A stretch of DNA of 64,000 bases from Roridomyces roridus (taxonomy: Eukaryota > Basidiomycota > Agaricomycetes > Agaricales > Mycenaceae). Location of the stretch: contig JARKIF010000020.1 of the NCBI GenBank assembly GCA_029378245.1, positions 620,001 to 684,000 of the forward strand. Reading direction: 5' to 3'. Below, one piece after another: positions 54,887-63,621 of this stretch (the stretch's first letter is position 1; each line of letters starts with the position of its first letter). A program made the translations under genes and the position numbers. The notes below the pieces were generated by a model, which was not told the origin of the DNA, searched no databases, and saw only the letters and a list, made by a program, of their open reading frames with translations.

Positions 54887-55000
54887 TCATTTAACGCGTT
54901 AAATGGAACGCCCAACTCAACGCGATAAATAGAACACCATGGAACCCCAGAGACGAAAGAACGCAATAAATAAACGACGCGCAACTCAACGCATTAAATT
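54887..55000. promoter_or_regulatory. CGCGTTAA/CGCGATAA motif cluster 2
   Basis: ttaacgcgttaaatgg (54891-54906, a palindrome core), aacgcgataaat (about 54919), acgcaataaata and caacgcattaaattc. It is upstream of the 53794-54799 gene and downstream of the 55028-55428 gene, both on the minus strand. Confidence 0.5.
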
Positions 55001-55027
55001 CAAGAAATACGATACACGCCGACGGCC

Positions 55028-55428
55028 TCACAACCTCGAGCTTGAAGCCTTCGACGACGTCGACCCTGCTCTGGTGCCTCCCTTTCTGATCTCCTTCGCC
55101 AGCCTGGAAAGCTTTTCAGCAAAGGACACGAGAGTAGAATAATCACTCACCTGCGTTTCGCGCGTCCCTCCGGCCCCGCCATCAAAAGTTTGACGAGTTT
55201 CTCGTCAGCTGTGCGCCGTGCTTGGGCTGCGGCGTGCGCTCTGGCGCGCATTTTTGAAGTCCTCTCAGCAGCCTCCACGGTTCCGGTGCGTGAGGGTCCC
55301 AGCGTGTGGATGACATCGGGGTCCCAGCCGTGAGGGACGTCATCAGGAGGGGAGGGTTTGGCCTCGCGGCGTCTGCGAAAGTGCCGAGGTTGGGCTTGGA
55401 TTTGAATTATATGCGCTTCCTCGGGCAT
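55028..55428 (-). CDS. Small basic KDZ companion protein
   Basis: Exons 55428-55151 and 55103-55028 (45-49 nt intron, GTGAGT...CAG); 117 aa. It reads MPEEAHIIQIQAQPRHFRRR, PHGWDPDVIHTLGPSRTGTV, EAAERTSKMRARAHAAAQA and RRTADEKLVKLLMAG, then a Lys/Ser tail. Basic and helical; no known domain. It is part of the minus-strand string between 49.6 and 58.1 kb. Confidence 0.5.
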
Positions 55429-55539
55429 GGTGCGATGGTGTGAGTGGATGAGTGAGTAAGTAGATGTGGCGTGCCAGCGCAGTGATCCCTCAAGTAGGGT
55501 ATACAAGTCGTGTTAAACTTTGACTTACCCATTATCGTA

Positions 55540-55630
55540 GGCAGTGTGGTGAAGAGGTATCACGTCTCGGCACAGTAGTGATCCATAGCCTTGGACCGAG
55601 AAGTCGCCGGTTCAACCCCGGTCGCCGCCA
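55540..55630 (+). tRNA. tRNA-like gene with putative intron (identity unresolved)
   Basis: The acceptor arms ggcagtg/cgccgcc pair in six of seven positions. D-arm gtga...tcac. Anticodon stem tctcg/cgaga encloses a long loop (about 26 nt) that would contain an intron. T-arm GCCGGttcaaccCCGGT. Followed by a T7 terminator (55635-55641). The base at position 33 does not read as U in the simplest fold, so the anticodon cannot be assigned and it may be a tRNA pseudogene. Confidence 0.45.
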
Positions 55631-55642
55631 TCTCTTTTTTTG

Positions 55643-55713
55643 CTTGATTTCTTGATTTCTTGATTTCTTGATTTCTTGATTTCTTGATTTCTTGATTTCC
55701 TGATTTCCTGATT
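55643..55713 (+). repeat. Microsatellite, 8-mer gatttctt
   Basis: About nine tandem copies of tgatttct(c), ending in two variant tgatttcc units, immediately after the T-run of the tRNA-like gene. Confidence 0.85.
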
Positions 55714-55856
55714 GATCAGCGTGTCGCAATTCTCTCTGGCAGACTGAAGATCTCAATTTCTAAGAGACGGTGCTACATATACATTTGCAAGAAAGTGAGT
55801 TGAGACAAGGTCCAAGACATATGCTACAAGCCACCACCGCGCTGCCCTCGTCCTCC

Positions 55857-56682
55857 TCACCGCCCGCCGACCCTTTTTTTCACCCGCGAGGCATGCCCTC
55901 CGTGCTCCACCCACTCGTCGCTCACTGGACAGACGCAGACGCAGCCAGGACAATCTGCGCACCCGCACCGTTTGCAGGTTTCAAAGAAATGACCCCCTTC
56001 GTGCTCTATCCATTGGGTGGAAGCCTCGCATAGACACGCGCAGCCAACACACTCCTCGGAGTGGCAGCCGGCGCAGCGCATGGGTCCCAAGAGTCCGGCG
56101 TTTTGGACGTGGAACTCCTCGTCGTCGCTGTCGGCAGCGTGGATGGCGGACAGGGAAAGGCCAGGGGTGGTGGAGCCAGAGGCAGACTTGGAGACAACTT
56201 CTCGCTGGCGGCGTGCAGGGAGATGCCTCTCCATTTCCTCCTTGCGCATGCGGCTGTAACAATTGAGGACATGCAATGGAGGAAACGAAGAAGACACTCA
56301 CTTTGCGGCGGCCTTTTGGATGGCCTCCGCCTGTCGAGCAGCTGCCTGCGCCTCCACCCATTTGCTGCTCGAATAATGAGACACTGTATGTAGTAAAGTT
56401 TCATACGCACCGGTCGCGATAAGTTTCTGAGTGATGAGCAGCCTTCTGCTTGGCCTTGGAATGCGCGATAGGGTCTTTGGCGATGGCTGCACGTTTGCTA
56501 GCCACGAACTCTGTGAGACCAACGAAGAAGGAGAGGTGAGAGCGGACGCACCGCTGCATTCGTTCGCGAGATTTGCGTGCGCGCAACTCCCGATTGTCCT
56601 CCTCGTACTTCGCCTTGGCGTTTTCGAGATTGGCCTCTTTCACGGCCGGGGCAAGGGGTGGGCGGCCTACGCGTGGTGGCAT
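55857..56682 (-). CDS. Cysteine-rich KDZ companion protein
   Basis: Exons 56682-56411, 56364-56302 and 56253-55857; introns 46 and 48 nt; 243 aa. The start MPPRVGRPPLAPAVKEANLE leads into a basic coiled region (ENAKAKYEEDNRELRARKSR), as in fungal KDZ neighbours. The C-terminus has two tandem Cys clusters, CAGCHSEECVGCACLCEAST followed by CKRCGCADCPGCVCVCPVSD, each ending in a similar QWIEHEGGH/EWVEHGGH segment. Probably metal-binding; partner unknown. The frame is also open upstream into the 56683-57608 gene, so the two may be fused. Confidence 0.6.
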
Positions 56683-57608
56683 GGATGAACTGAGAGATAC
56701 AGGGTGGAGTCGTGTGGAGGCGCCGATGTGCGAGCTATGGGATGTGGTGGTGGGAGCGTCTTGGAGAATGGGAGCCCAAGATTTGCCAGGCAAAGGAGGG
56801 GCGACGAGGGCGCCGATGACATGGCCGTGCTTGTCGACGAGGACATGAGTCTTTCTGCGTGAAGGGGTAAGGATCGCCAAGTCAGCAGCAGGAAGAGGAA
56901 GAACGCACTCTCCCTGCCAGTCTGCGTACTGCAAATGCTCTTTGAGGTACTCCGCGTCACGCGCGTGCACGAAGAGTGGGTGGTTGGGCGTCCCGGGAAG
57001 GCCGGTCCAGCGTGGGTGTGCCGCACGGAATTTGGCTGCGTCGAAGACAAGCTCGATGGGCGAAGAGGCAGCGGCTTTCTTGAGCATACGAGGAGTGGGG
57101 GCAGGTGGTTCAATGGAGGATTCTGCGGCCTGCGCGGCTTGCTTGCGTTTAGTGTGAGCCTTCTCGCGCTTGCGGTTGTTGCTCTTCTTGGCAGCGGTGG
57201 GTTTGGGAGGCGGGGGTTGGGCAAACAGCAGTGAAGAGGCTACGGAGCTGGTGGGCAGCGAGGGCGCGTGGAGAGGATAGTCGAGATCGAGCTCCTCGCC
57301 CTCAGGAACGTCGCCTCGGTCTTCGCGTTCCAGACGCGCGTCATTCTCGCGAAGGAGAGCCTCGCGGAGGTCATAGTTGTTGCAGATGATCGGAGGGCCG
57401 AGGGAGACTGGGTGTTTGTGTCAGCAGACGCGTGTGGAGGTGCGCAAGGGAGAGGGAAGGAGGGTGTAAAAGTGTAGGTAAAACGCCCTGCTCTGTGGTG
57501 GGAATCGGGCGGGAAGAGAGAAACAAAAGGGGAGGAAAGCAAGGAGGGGGCAAGGCACACACCTGGGTTGAGATTCTGCGTCGTTGTCGTGTCGAACAGC
57601 TCGGGCAT
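56683..57608 (-). pseudogene. Fragment resembling the upstream region of fungal TET/JBP proteins
   Basis: Exons 57608-57563, 57407 to about 56911, then a small intron (GTGCGT, about 54 nt) and 56856 onward. PELFDTTTTQNLNPVSLGPP, NYDLREALLRENDARLERED, a basic KKSNNRKREKAHTKRKQAAQ, then HLQYADWQGE and KTHVLVDKHGHVIGALVAPP. The last block resembles the xxWDGxxxxPIxDxxGRVxAxLxGxP segment that precedes the dioxygenase domain in KDZ-linked TET/JBP proteins (from memory, tentative). No HxD...H iron-binding domain follows. Instead the frame runs without a stop into the cysteine-rich gene. Confidence 0.4.
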
Positions 57609-57709
57609 CGCGTCGAGGGAGAGAGGCGCTGGCAAGAGTGGCTGGCTTAGTCAGCTCCCCTTGCCTTTTCAGGTAGCGTTTGGTGGACAAGATTTCATTC
57701 GCCGAGATT

Positions 57710-58112
57710 CTACATACAGGGTACTACGGCAGGGATACTACGAAGATACAGACGCACGCGCGAGGATACAGTCAGAGTTTGGCCTGAGGGAAGTGAGGAG
57801 AAGGAAAGCGGCTGGCCAAGAGGACGCACCTTTTTGGTTTTGGAGGCAAGAAGGTCCCAGGGCCTCTCGATGGCCTCCCCGTCCGACAGTCCAAATGAGG
57901 CGAGTGCGTCCCAGTGGTATTTGCAGGGCTCGATGTGGGCATGTTTGTGGTAGAGGGGTCGGGCGTCGGCGTGAAGGTGCGCGTCAAAGCTGCGAAATCG
58001 ATAGAGTAGGGAGAGGCTACGCAGAGTACACACGTTTGGTATCGCTCGCCAGTGGCCAGGTCAGCCAGAACAGCTGGGTGAGACGAGTGAGACGACGTAG
58101 ACGGCGAGGACA
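57710..58112 (-). pseudogene. Fragment resembling the end of a KDZ catalytic domain
   Basis: Exons 58112-58035 and 57989-57830. MSSPSTSSHSSHPAVLADLA, then TFDAHLHADARPLYHKHAHI, EPCKYHWDALASFGLSDGEA and IERPWDLLASKTKK. The H..PC...x-FG.sDGEa.ER.W pattern resembles the last catalytic-core motif of KDZ transposases (family knowledge, unverified). It ends at a donor at 57829; the continuation (NEILSTKRYLKRQ near 57700) is in an unclear phase. It lies 1.3 kb upstream of the transposase gene in the opposite orientation. Confidence 0.4.
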
Positions 58113-58287
58113 TGGTGGAGGAGAAAAACTGTGCCTTGATGGCCAAAACGAGGTGATTACCAATCCGTTTCTCTACCAATTCAATCTCCAATTCAGTCCT
58201 CGCTGCTTCTATATGCGCTGCTTCCATGAATATATAAGCCATCCTTTCCCGGATTCTCCTTCCTTCAAACCACCATAACCACTGACA

Positions 58288-58986
58288 ATGCCCCCAAAGC
58301 CTGAACCGAAGCCCATGGGAAAGCCTGAACCGAAGCCCATGGGACGCCCGTAAGTACATGTCCTCTCGTTTTACTTGGCCCTCATATACTTTACAGCCCC
58401 GCTCTTGACCGCAAAAAGCGCGCCGCCTGTCGCAAGCTCGTCCACACGCACCACTTCACCCCGGAGCAGATCTCCTCCGTCTACAATTGGAAGGAAAATT
58501 CGATTGCTAGGGCCACTGGGAACACATATGCTGCCCAAGATAACGTCGACTCTGAAGACGAACGCCTCCCGTCTTACTACGAAGTTATGCTCAAAACGGT
58601 GAGTGTTGAAATCTCCCTCTTTTCTCTTTTCCTCAACCACATAGCTCAAGTCCAAGTTCCCCGCGACCTCAGCCTCTGCTGCGCCGGCCCAGGACCCCGT
58701 CGTGGCGTTCCTTGCTGGATGCCAGCCGCCCATGCCCGAACTCAAGGCAGCCCTCAACAACGCCGGCGTCGTCTCCTACCAGCAGCTGCGCGGGATGGCG
58801 CACTGGAACACTAAACGTTTGACCCGCTTCCTCTACGAGGAGGAGATCGCGCCCACGGCGTTGGAGAAGGAGTCCCTGCTTATCGGTTTCGAGGTGAGTA
58901 TATTTCGGCTTTCCTCAGACGTTGGCTGATGCTGCGGTCAGGTCCTCATGTGGAAGGACCCGGACTTCCTCGTGGACGACGACTGA
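58288..58986 (+). CDS. Small KDZ companion protein
   Basis: Exons 58288-58349, 58397-58598, 58645-58893 and 58942-58986, all GT-AG and in phase; 185 aa. MPPKPEPKPMGKPEPKPMGR is a direct repeat. DRKKRAACRKLVHTHHFTPE and ISSVYNWKENSIARATGNTY follow, then FLAGCQPPMPELKAALNNAG, WNTKRLTRFLYEEEIAPTAL and WKDPDFLVDDD. Unrecognised. Tandem copies of a 24-bp piece (59000-59065) follow the stop and in another frame would encode ERELDDNA repeats ending DFIVEDE, so the C-terminus has probably changed by a frameshift. Confidence 0.55.
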
Positions 58987-59197
58987 ACGCGAGCTGGACG
59001 ACAATGCTGAACGCGAGCTGGATGACAATGCTGAACGCGAGCTGGATGACAATGACTTCATCGTGGAGGACGAATGAACGCAAGCTGTTTCAACCGGAGT
59101 GTAAAGACGAATTCGACCTAGTGTAAAGACAAAATGATACATGTACTTTACGAAACTACCAATCCAGCATGACTTTGACAAATGGGCCGATCACTCT

Positions 59198-59325
59198 CTT
59201 GCTTAACGCAATAACCTTCCTCAACGCGATAACTCCTTCCTCCCCTCTTTAACACGATCAATCCGGCACTCCTCCTCAACGCAATAACTCTCTGCGCCCA
59301 ACTTTAACGCGAAAAGCCCTTAATT
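59198..59325. promoter_or_regulatory. CGCGATAA-type motif cluster 3, upstream of KDZ transposase
   Basis: taacgcaataac, caacgcgataac, taacacgatcaa, caacgcaataac and taacgcgaaaag, all in the same orientation within 110 bases and about 60-180 bases before the transposase ATG (59381). The spacing suggests a promoter or operator array. Here the variants are weaker than in clusters 1, 2 and 4. Confidence 0.5.
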
Positions 59326-59380
59326 CCGATGACTGGTGCCCTACACACACAAACAGGCAAGCAAGGCCCATACCGACGAA

Positions 59381-62300
59381 ATGTCCGTCCGCCAAAGAAG
59401 AACGAAACGACTGCCTGTGGTGCCAACGCTTGCTGGGGCTGCCACAGTCACTATGAGCGACTCAGACTCAGACGCGGACACATACGACGCAATTTCGGTG
59501 CGAGCAGTGCGGCAGCGTGTCTCGGCAGACGGACAGCGCGTCTTTACGCATACGAAGCCAGTACGCGGGGGCCTCTCTCCGGCCAAACGTCCACGGCAAA
59601 CTGCTGCGACCCCATCCTCCTCGGCAACCATCGTGCTGACGGCAGACTGGCTCGGGGAAGAAAGGTACGACCTTCAGGACGACGGTCATGAGGGTGAGGT
59701 GCCGAACGAAGAGCAGAGTTCCCCGCGTGCCAAGCCAGGGGTACGTCTTCTTTTCTCCATCCTCTTCGTTGTGCAAACTGACAGCCTGCCAGGATGAGGC
59801 GATGGCGAGATGGAAGGACGAGCTGCGAGACGTGTACCTCGACGCGTTGCTCTGGCGGGACGGACGTGGTAAAGCGGGCGACATGTGTCCAGGCTGCAGA
59901 GACGAGGGGAAGCCAGCGCTGTTCCGTTGCGACGATTGCTGCGGCGGGGACATGCTCTGCAGCGAGTGCTGTGTTGCCGCGCACGCTCGGCTGCCGCTGC
60001 ATAGAATTTGCGTACGTCTGTGGCTGCCTTGCACCTGCCGAATACTAACACTTATGGTAGCGATGGAACGGGTTTTTTTTCGCGAAACATAACCTCAAGT
60101 CCCTAGGCCTCCGTGTACAACTGGGGCACCATCCCACCACCCTGGGTTGTAGCCACAATGCATTGTACCTTGCCGTGGCAGGGGGGGTACATTTAAATAA
60201 GGTGACACCTTGACAAGGCAGCCATCATGTGCCCACATTGCAATGTACCTTTGGCAGTGCACAGCAAAGAAATTAAAATGCAGCAGGGGGGAATTGAACC
60301 CAAAACCTCCTGCTGTCATCCAGGGAGAGTGGATGGCAGACACCTTAACCAACTGAGCTAGAGAAGAGTGACAGATGGCTCTCCACATCAAGCCAAACTA
60401 TGCCCTCAGACTGAGATCCAGCAGTGAATTGGCGGTTAGACGCGGGTTAGGTTAGGTTAGGTTAGGTTTGGTGAACCCCTAAACAAATGACATCCCCCCC
60501 CGCGGTTTCGTCTGTGAGTGGAAGAACTCATAATCCACTGTGAATGGGCGGTTAGGGGCGATATCTGCTGTGAATGGTGGTTAGGGGCATCATCCAATGG
60601 GAATGACAGCATCAGATCAGGGCTGGTCAAATAGGGTAGTAGTGGCATCAAATAAAGCAACCAGTATGGTTCTATAGTGTAGCAGTAAGCAGTCATTCCT
60701 AATATAGTAATCCCTACCTTGGAGGTCTGCGGTTCAATTCAGCCTGCTGGCAGCTATTTTGCCCTGCTGTAGCTGGGTGCAATTCATTTAGCAAGGCTGT
60801 GACAGGGTACAATGCAATGTGGGCACACTGTGGCTGGGTTGTCAAGCTGTGGCCACAATTAAATGTACCCCCCAGGCATGACAGGGTACATTGCCTATGT
60901 GGTACAGCTACACCTCGAGCTTCTGGAATTGGCTCAAAACAATCGGGCTTCGTGAGTGGTGGCTTACTTACTGGGGTGATCTTGGCTGACCTTTCTGTAG
61001 CTGCCCTGTTGCGTCGGCGGTTGGAGGTTGCGAGGAAGGAGGAGCTCGTTCAGAAGGAGGCCTTCGAAGACTTCACGCTCCAGCAGAGTGAGCACGTCCC
61101 GAAGTGGAGGAAGATGGTGGAGGAGTACGAGGCGGATGGCTCGAAGCCCAACCCGTACGAGTCCTCCGTGAAGGGTTTGACCGAGGCCGAGGTACGGAAG
61201 CGGCTGGAAGAGGAGGAAGAGAAGGAGGTGGCGTTGGGGAGAACGCGGGTCCACAACGTTAGTCCGTCCGCCTTCATCACACTTCGGCTGGAGCTCGAGG
61301 ACAGCCAGTGAGTCATGCTCATACTTCTGAGATTTTTACTGATGGATCTTTTTGCTCAGACGCAAGATTCGACTGCAGGTGGAGCTCAAGAGAAGCAGCT
61401 CGGCGGCGTCGTCGAGAGAGAGCCTCAAACAGCTCTGCGGCAAGTTTAACAGGCGGCTGGTGCGCTTCCGCACGCTGCAGGCGACCTACCAGCCCGCAGC
61501 CATCCTCCAGCTGACGAATCGCGACGTACCCCCAGAGGAGTTGCCTGAGCAAGTCCCGCTGATGCTACCGTCAGCCCTTCCCATCCACCTCCAGTCTCCT
61601 CCAGGCTGCATGGCCGGTTTGGCCGATATCGAGAATGCGCTGCGCGAGGCGCAATGCAGCAGCTCCCTGGTCCGCCTTCGCAATCAGCTCACGATGAAAT
61701 CTCGGCTGCTGGTGTACAAGAAGAATCAGTCGCGGCATCAGGCGCAGAACACTCGCTCGCGGACTCTGGTGGCCAAGAACGAGAGCAAGATTCGGGGCCA
61801 CTCAGAGAAGTTCCAGATGGCTTGGCAGGCGAGGCTGTCGTTGGCTGGGGGTGATGAGGCAGCGGTTGGGTGGCCGAAGTTGCGGAAGGTCGACATCCGT
61901 TGCATGGAGAACCCGGACGATCTTGCCAAGAAGGGGGAGAAGCGCAAGCGCGCCACAGATCGGGCTCACCAGCTACGCAGGGAGAACGGCTTGCCAGAGG
62001 AGGATGTGGAGATGGGCGATGAGGAGGGATCGGTGCGCGCGGGCGAGAAGTTCAGGGAGGTCTCCTGGATTTGGACCATGACTGGCTTGTCTAGAACGGA
62101 CATGGATCTGGAGGAACGTGATTACTCTCGCTTTCCTTTTGGGGCTCGTCTCTGATTACCATCCGCCGCAGCTCTGCGTATAGAATGGGCCAAGGCTTGG
62201 GCACGGTCACGCCGCTGGGAGGAGGAGCGTCGGATGCTGGAGGAGGAATGGCGGCGCCTCGGCGCGTCCCACCAACATTCCGAAAGGGCGTGGGAGGCTA

Positions 62301-62608
62301 GGGGGGCAACGGTGCCGGTGGGGGTGATAGATGGGGAGATTGCCGAGGGTAAGCTGGCCTACGCTATGAAGCAGGCTCACATGTACCGCGAGCTGCAAGC
62401 GCGAGCCGAGGCGGTACGGACAGCCGCTCCTCTACGAAGGGGTCAAAAGCGGCATCGCCCGGAGGCGCTGCTGTACGGGTTCTCTGTGGCCGCGGAGGAG
62501 CCAGAGGAGGAGGGTGAGGGACATGTGTCAGCAGGAGAGGACGAGGACGCCCGGGGTGGCATCGACAGCGAGGAGGAGCTGCTGATGGGTGGGGAGGTAG
62601 ACGATTGA
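59381..62608 (+). pseudogene. KDZ transposase lacking its catalytic core
   Basis: Exons 59381-59740, 59793-60011, 60061-60138 | element 60139-60917 | 60918-60951, 61001-61307, 61360-62117 and 62172-62608. The N-terminal half has a KDZ-associated CxC2-like cluster: CPGC, FRCDDCCGGDMLCSECCVAA, HARLPLHRI, then RWNGFFFAKHNLKSLGLRVQ. After the element the C-terminal part continues: FWNWLKTIGL, ALLRRRLEVARKEELVQKE, ITLRLELED, KLRKVDIRCMENPDDLAKKG, WIWTMTGLSRTDMDLEE and LRIEWAKAWARSRRWEEE, as in fungal KDZ proteins. The intervening RNase H-fold domain (several hundred residues) is absent. It cannot be catalytic. Confidence 0.75.
60139..60917 (+). mobile_element. Twin-arm tRNA-like TIR element, copy 2
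   Basis: 779 bp, inverted relative to copy 1 (50851-51628). Starts ACCCTGGGTTGTAGCC and ends GCTACACCTCG. Minus-facing arm with A-box at about 60348-60359 (complement of TAGCTCAGTTGG) and B-box near 60290; plus-facing arm 60660-60745 with GGTTCAATTC. The central ttaggttaggttaggttagg tract is at 60444-60466. It stands exactly where the transposase catalytic domain is missing. Confidence 0.75.
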
Positions 62609-63060
62609 CGCGTTAAATGCATGGGGTTTATCGCGTTAAATACGCGGGCCTGGTCGTTTATCGCGTTAAATGCAATGTCACGTTTTTTCCTCCACTCTGG
62701 ATTTATCGCGTTAAGTGGCTCGTCACGTAATTCTCTTCACGTTATTCTCCTTTTTTTTTTTCTGCTTCCCTTTTGGGTGATGATTTTATTGCGTTGAGTG
62801 AGGGGAACAGAGGGAGGTTTTCGCGTTAAACCAAGGGGTGTTTAACGCGTTAAGCCGAAGGGAGGTTATTCGAGCTGATTAAGTGGTTAACCTGGCATGC
62901 ACAGCATTGCCGTGAGTGCCGAATCATACCAGGAAAGCCGACGGAGCCGTGGCCCAACCGGTTTTACCCGTAGGCTCCCGGAAATTGGCTTTTTCAATAT
63001 CCCTGGGCTCAACGCGATAGGTATAGGCATCCAAATCCCTATATAACGCGATAAGTTAGG
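62606..63060. promoter_or_regulatory. CGCGTTAA motif cluster 4
   Basis: Exact CGCGTTAA at about 62611, 62631, 62661, 62704, 62822 and 62844; CGCGATAA near 63042; variants attgcgttgag (62789) and aacgcgatagg (63010). The first copy overlaps the transposase stop codon region. Most copies have ttta or gttta before the motif and aat or aag after it. Confidence 0.55.
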
Positions 63061-63168
63061 TGGACAAGGTGTTCCCGTTCTCCCAGTCCACCAGCTCGTC
63101 GTCGGCGCGACTCCGGCTTCCACCCCGAACTCGATATCACAATCGACGACTTCGAGGTGGACGACGAT

Positions 63169-63390
63169 ATGCCACCGCCTCGTCCTTCGTCGTCGGCGGC
63201 CCAATCATCGTCGCAGGTTGCCTCCGCCGTGGAGGAGACCGTGCAAGACATGTTTGCTCTCTTCGGCCGTGTGAGTGAAACCCAGTCGTTCGAGGACTTC
63301 CTGGAGTCGGTGCGGGCGGAAGCGTCCAAGCGATGGGAGGAAGGAAAGGATAGGTCGTTCAAGGGGAAGAGATTCCATCGCGAGAAGTGA
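63169..63390 (+). CDS. Small acidic/Ser-rich protein, 5' end uncertain
   Basis: From ATG 63169 (MPPPRPSSSAAQSSSQVA) through VEETVQDMFALFGRVSETQS, FEDFLESVRAEASKRWEEGK to a stop at 63388-63390. The open frame continues upstream (HPELDITIDDFEVDDD), so an upstream exon near 63060-63120 is likely. Not recognised. It is followed by an AT-rich region with a tattatgaat string. Possibly the last gene of the KDZ region or the first host gene beyond it. Confidence 0.4.
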   Translation: MPPPRPSSSAAQSSSQVASAVEETVQDMFALFGRVSETQSFEDFLESVRAEASKRWEEGKDRSFKGKRFHREK

Positions 63391-63621
63391 CGAAATCGGG
63401 TCGTGCGCCCGTTTGTATATTTGGTCGTAGCGTATCTGTACAGTGCCGGGGTCTAGCCCCATTATGAATCTATATTTTTTTTGTTTCGTCAATTCCTTTT
63501 ACGAGTGTTGTATAAGATTTTCTCCGGGGTCTTTCCTTCCTACCCCTTATGGTAAATAGATGAAACTAAATGCGGGTATCGGCCATCCAGTGGCGGGTAT
63601 CGTGTGATCGTTTGACGAGAT
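63391..63621. other. Short spacer between convergent genes
   Basis: No gene; T-rich and TATA-like strings consistent with 3' ends. Confidence 0.4.

Larger units (their letters stand above)
47222..63060. mobile_element. KDZ-type transposon region (ends unresolved)
   Basis: It contains a KDZ transposase gene (59381-62608) and about eight companion genes with shared features: short introns, acidic/proline-rich low complexity, cysteine clusters, and CGCGTTAA-type motif clusters in several gaps between them. KDZ (Kyakuja-Dileera-Zisupton) elements are known as large, gene-carrying DNA transposons expanded in basidiomycetes and often linked to TET/JBP genes. I could not identify terminal inverted repeats or a target duplication, so the coordinates give only the span of the related genes and motifs. 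Confidence 0.6.

Noticed and set aside
54612..54984. Alternative minus-strand frames around the first exon of the 53794-54799 gene
   Set aside because: They run through the 86-nt intron with no domain; the spliced model keeps phase and removes them.
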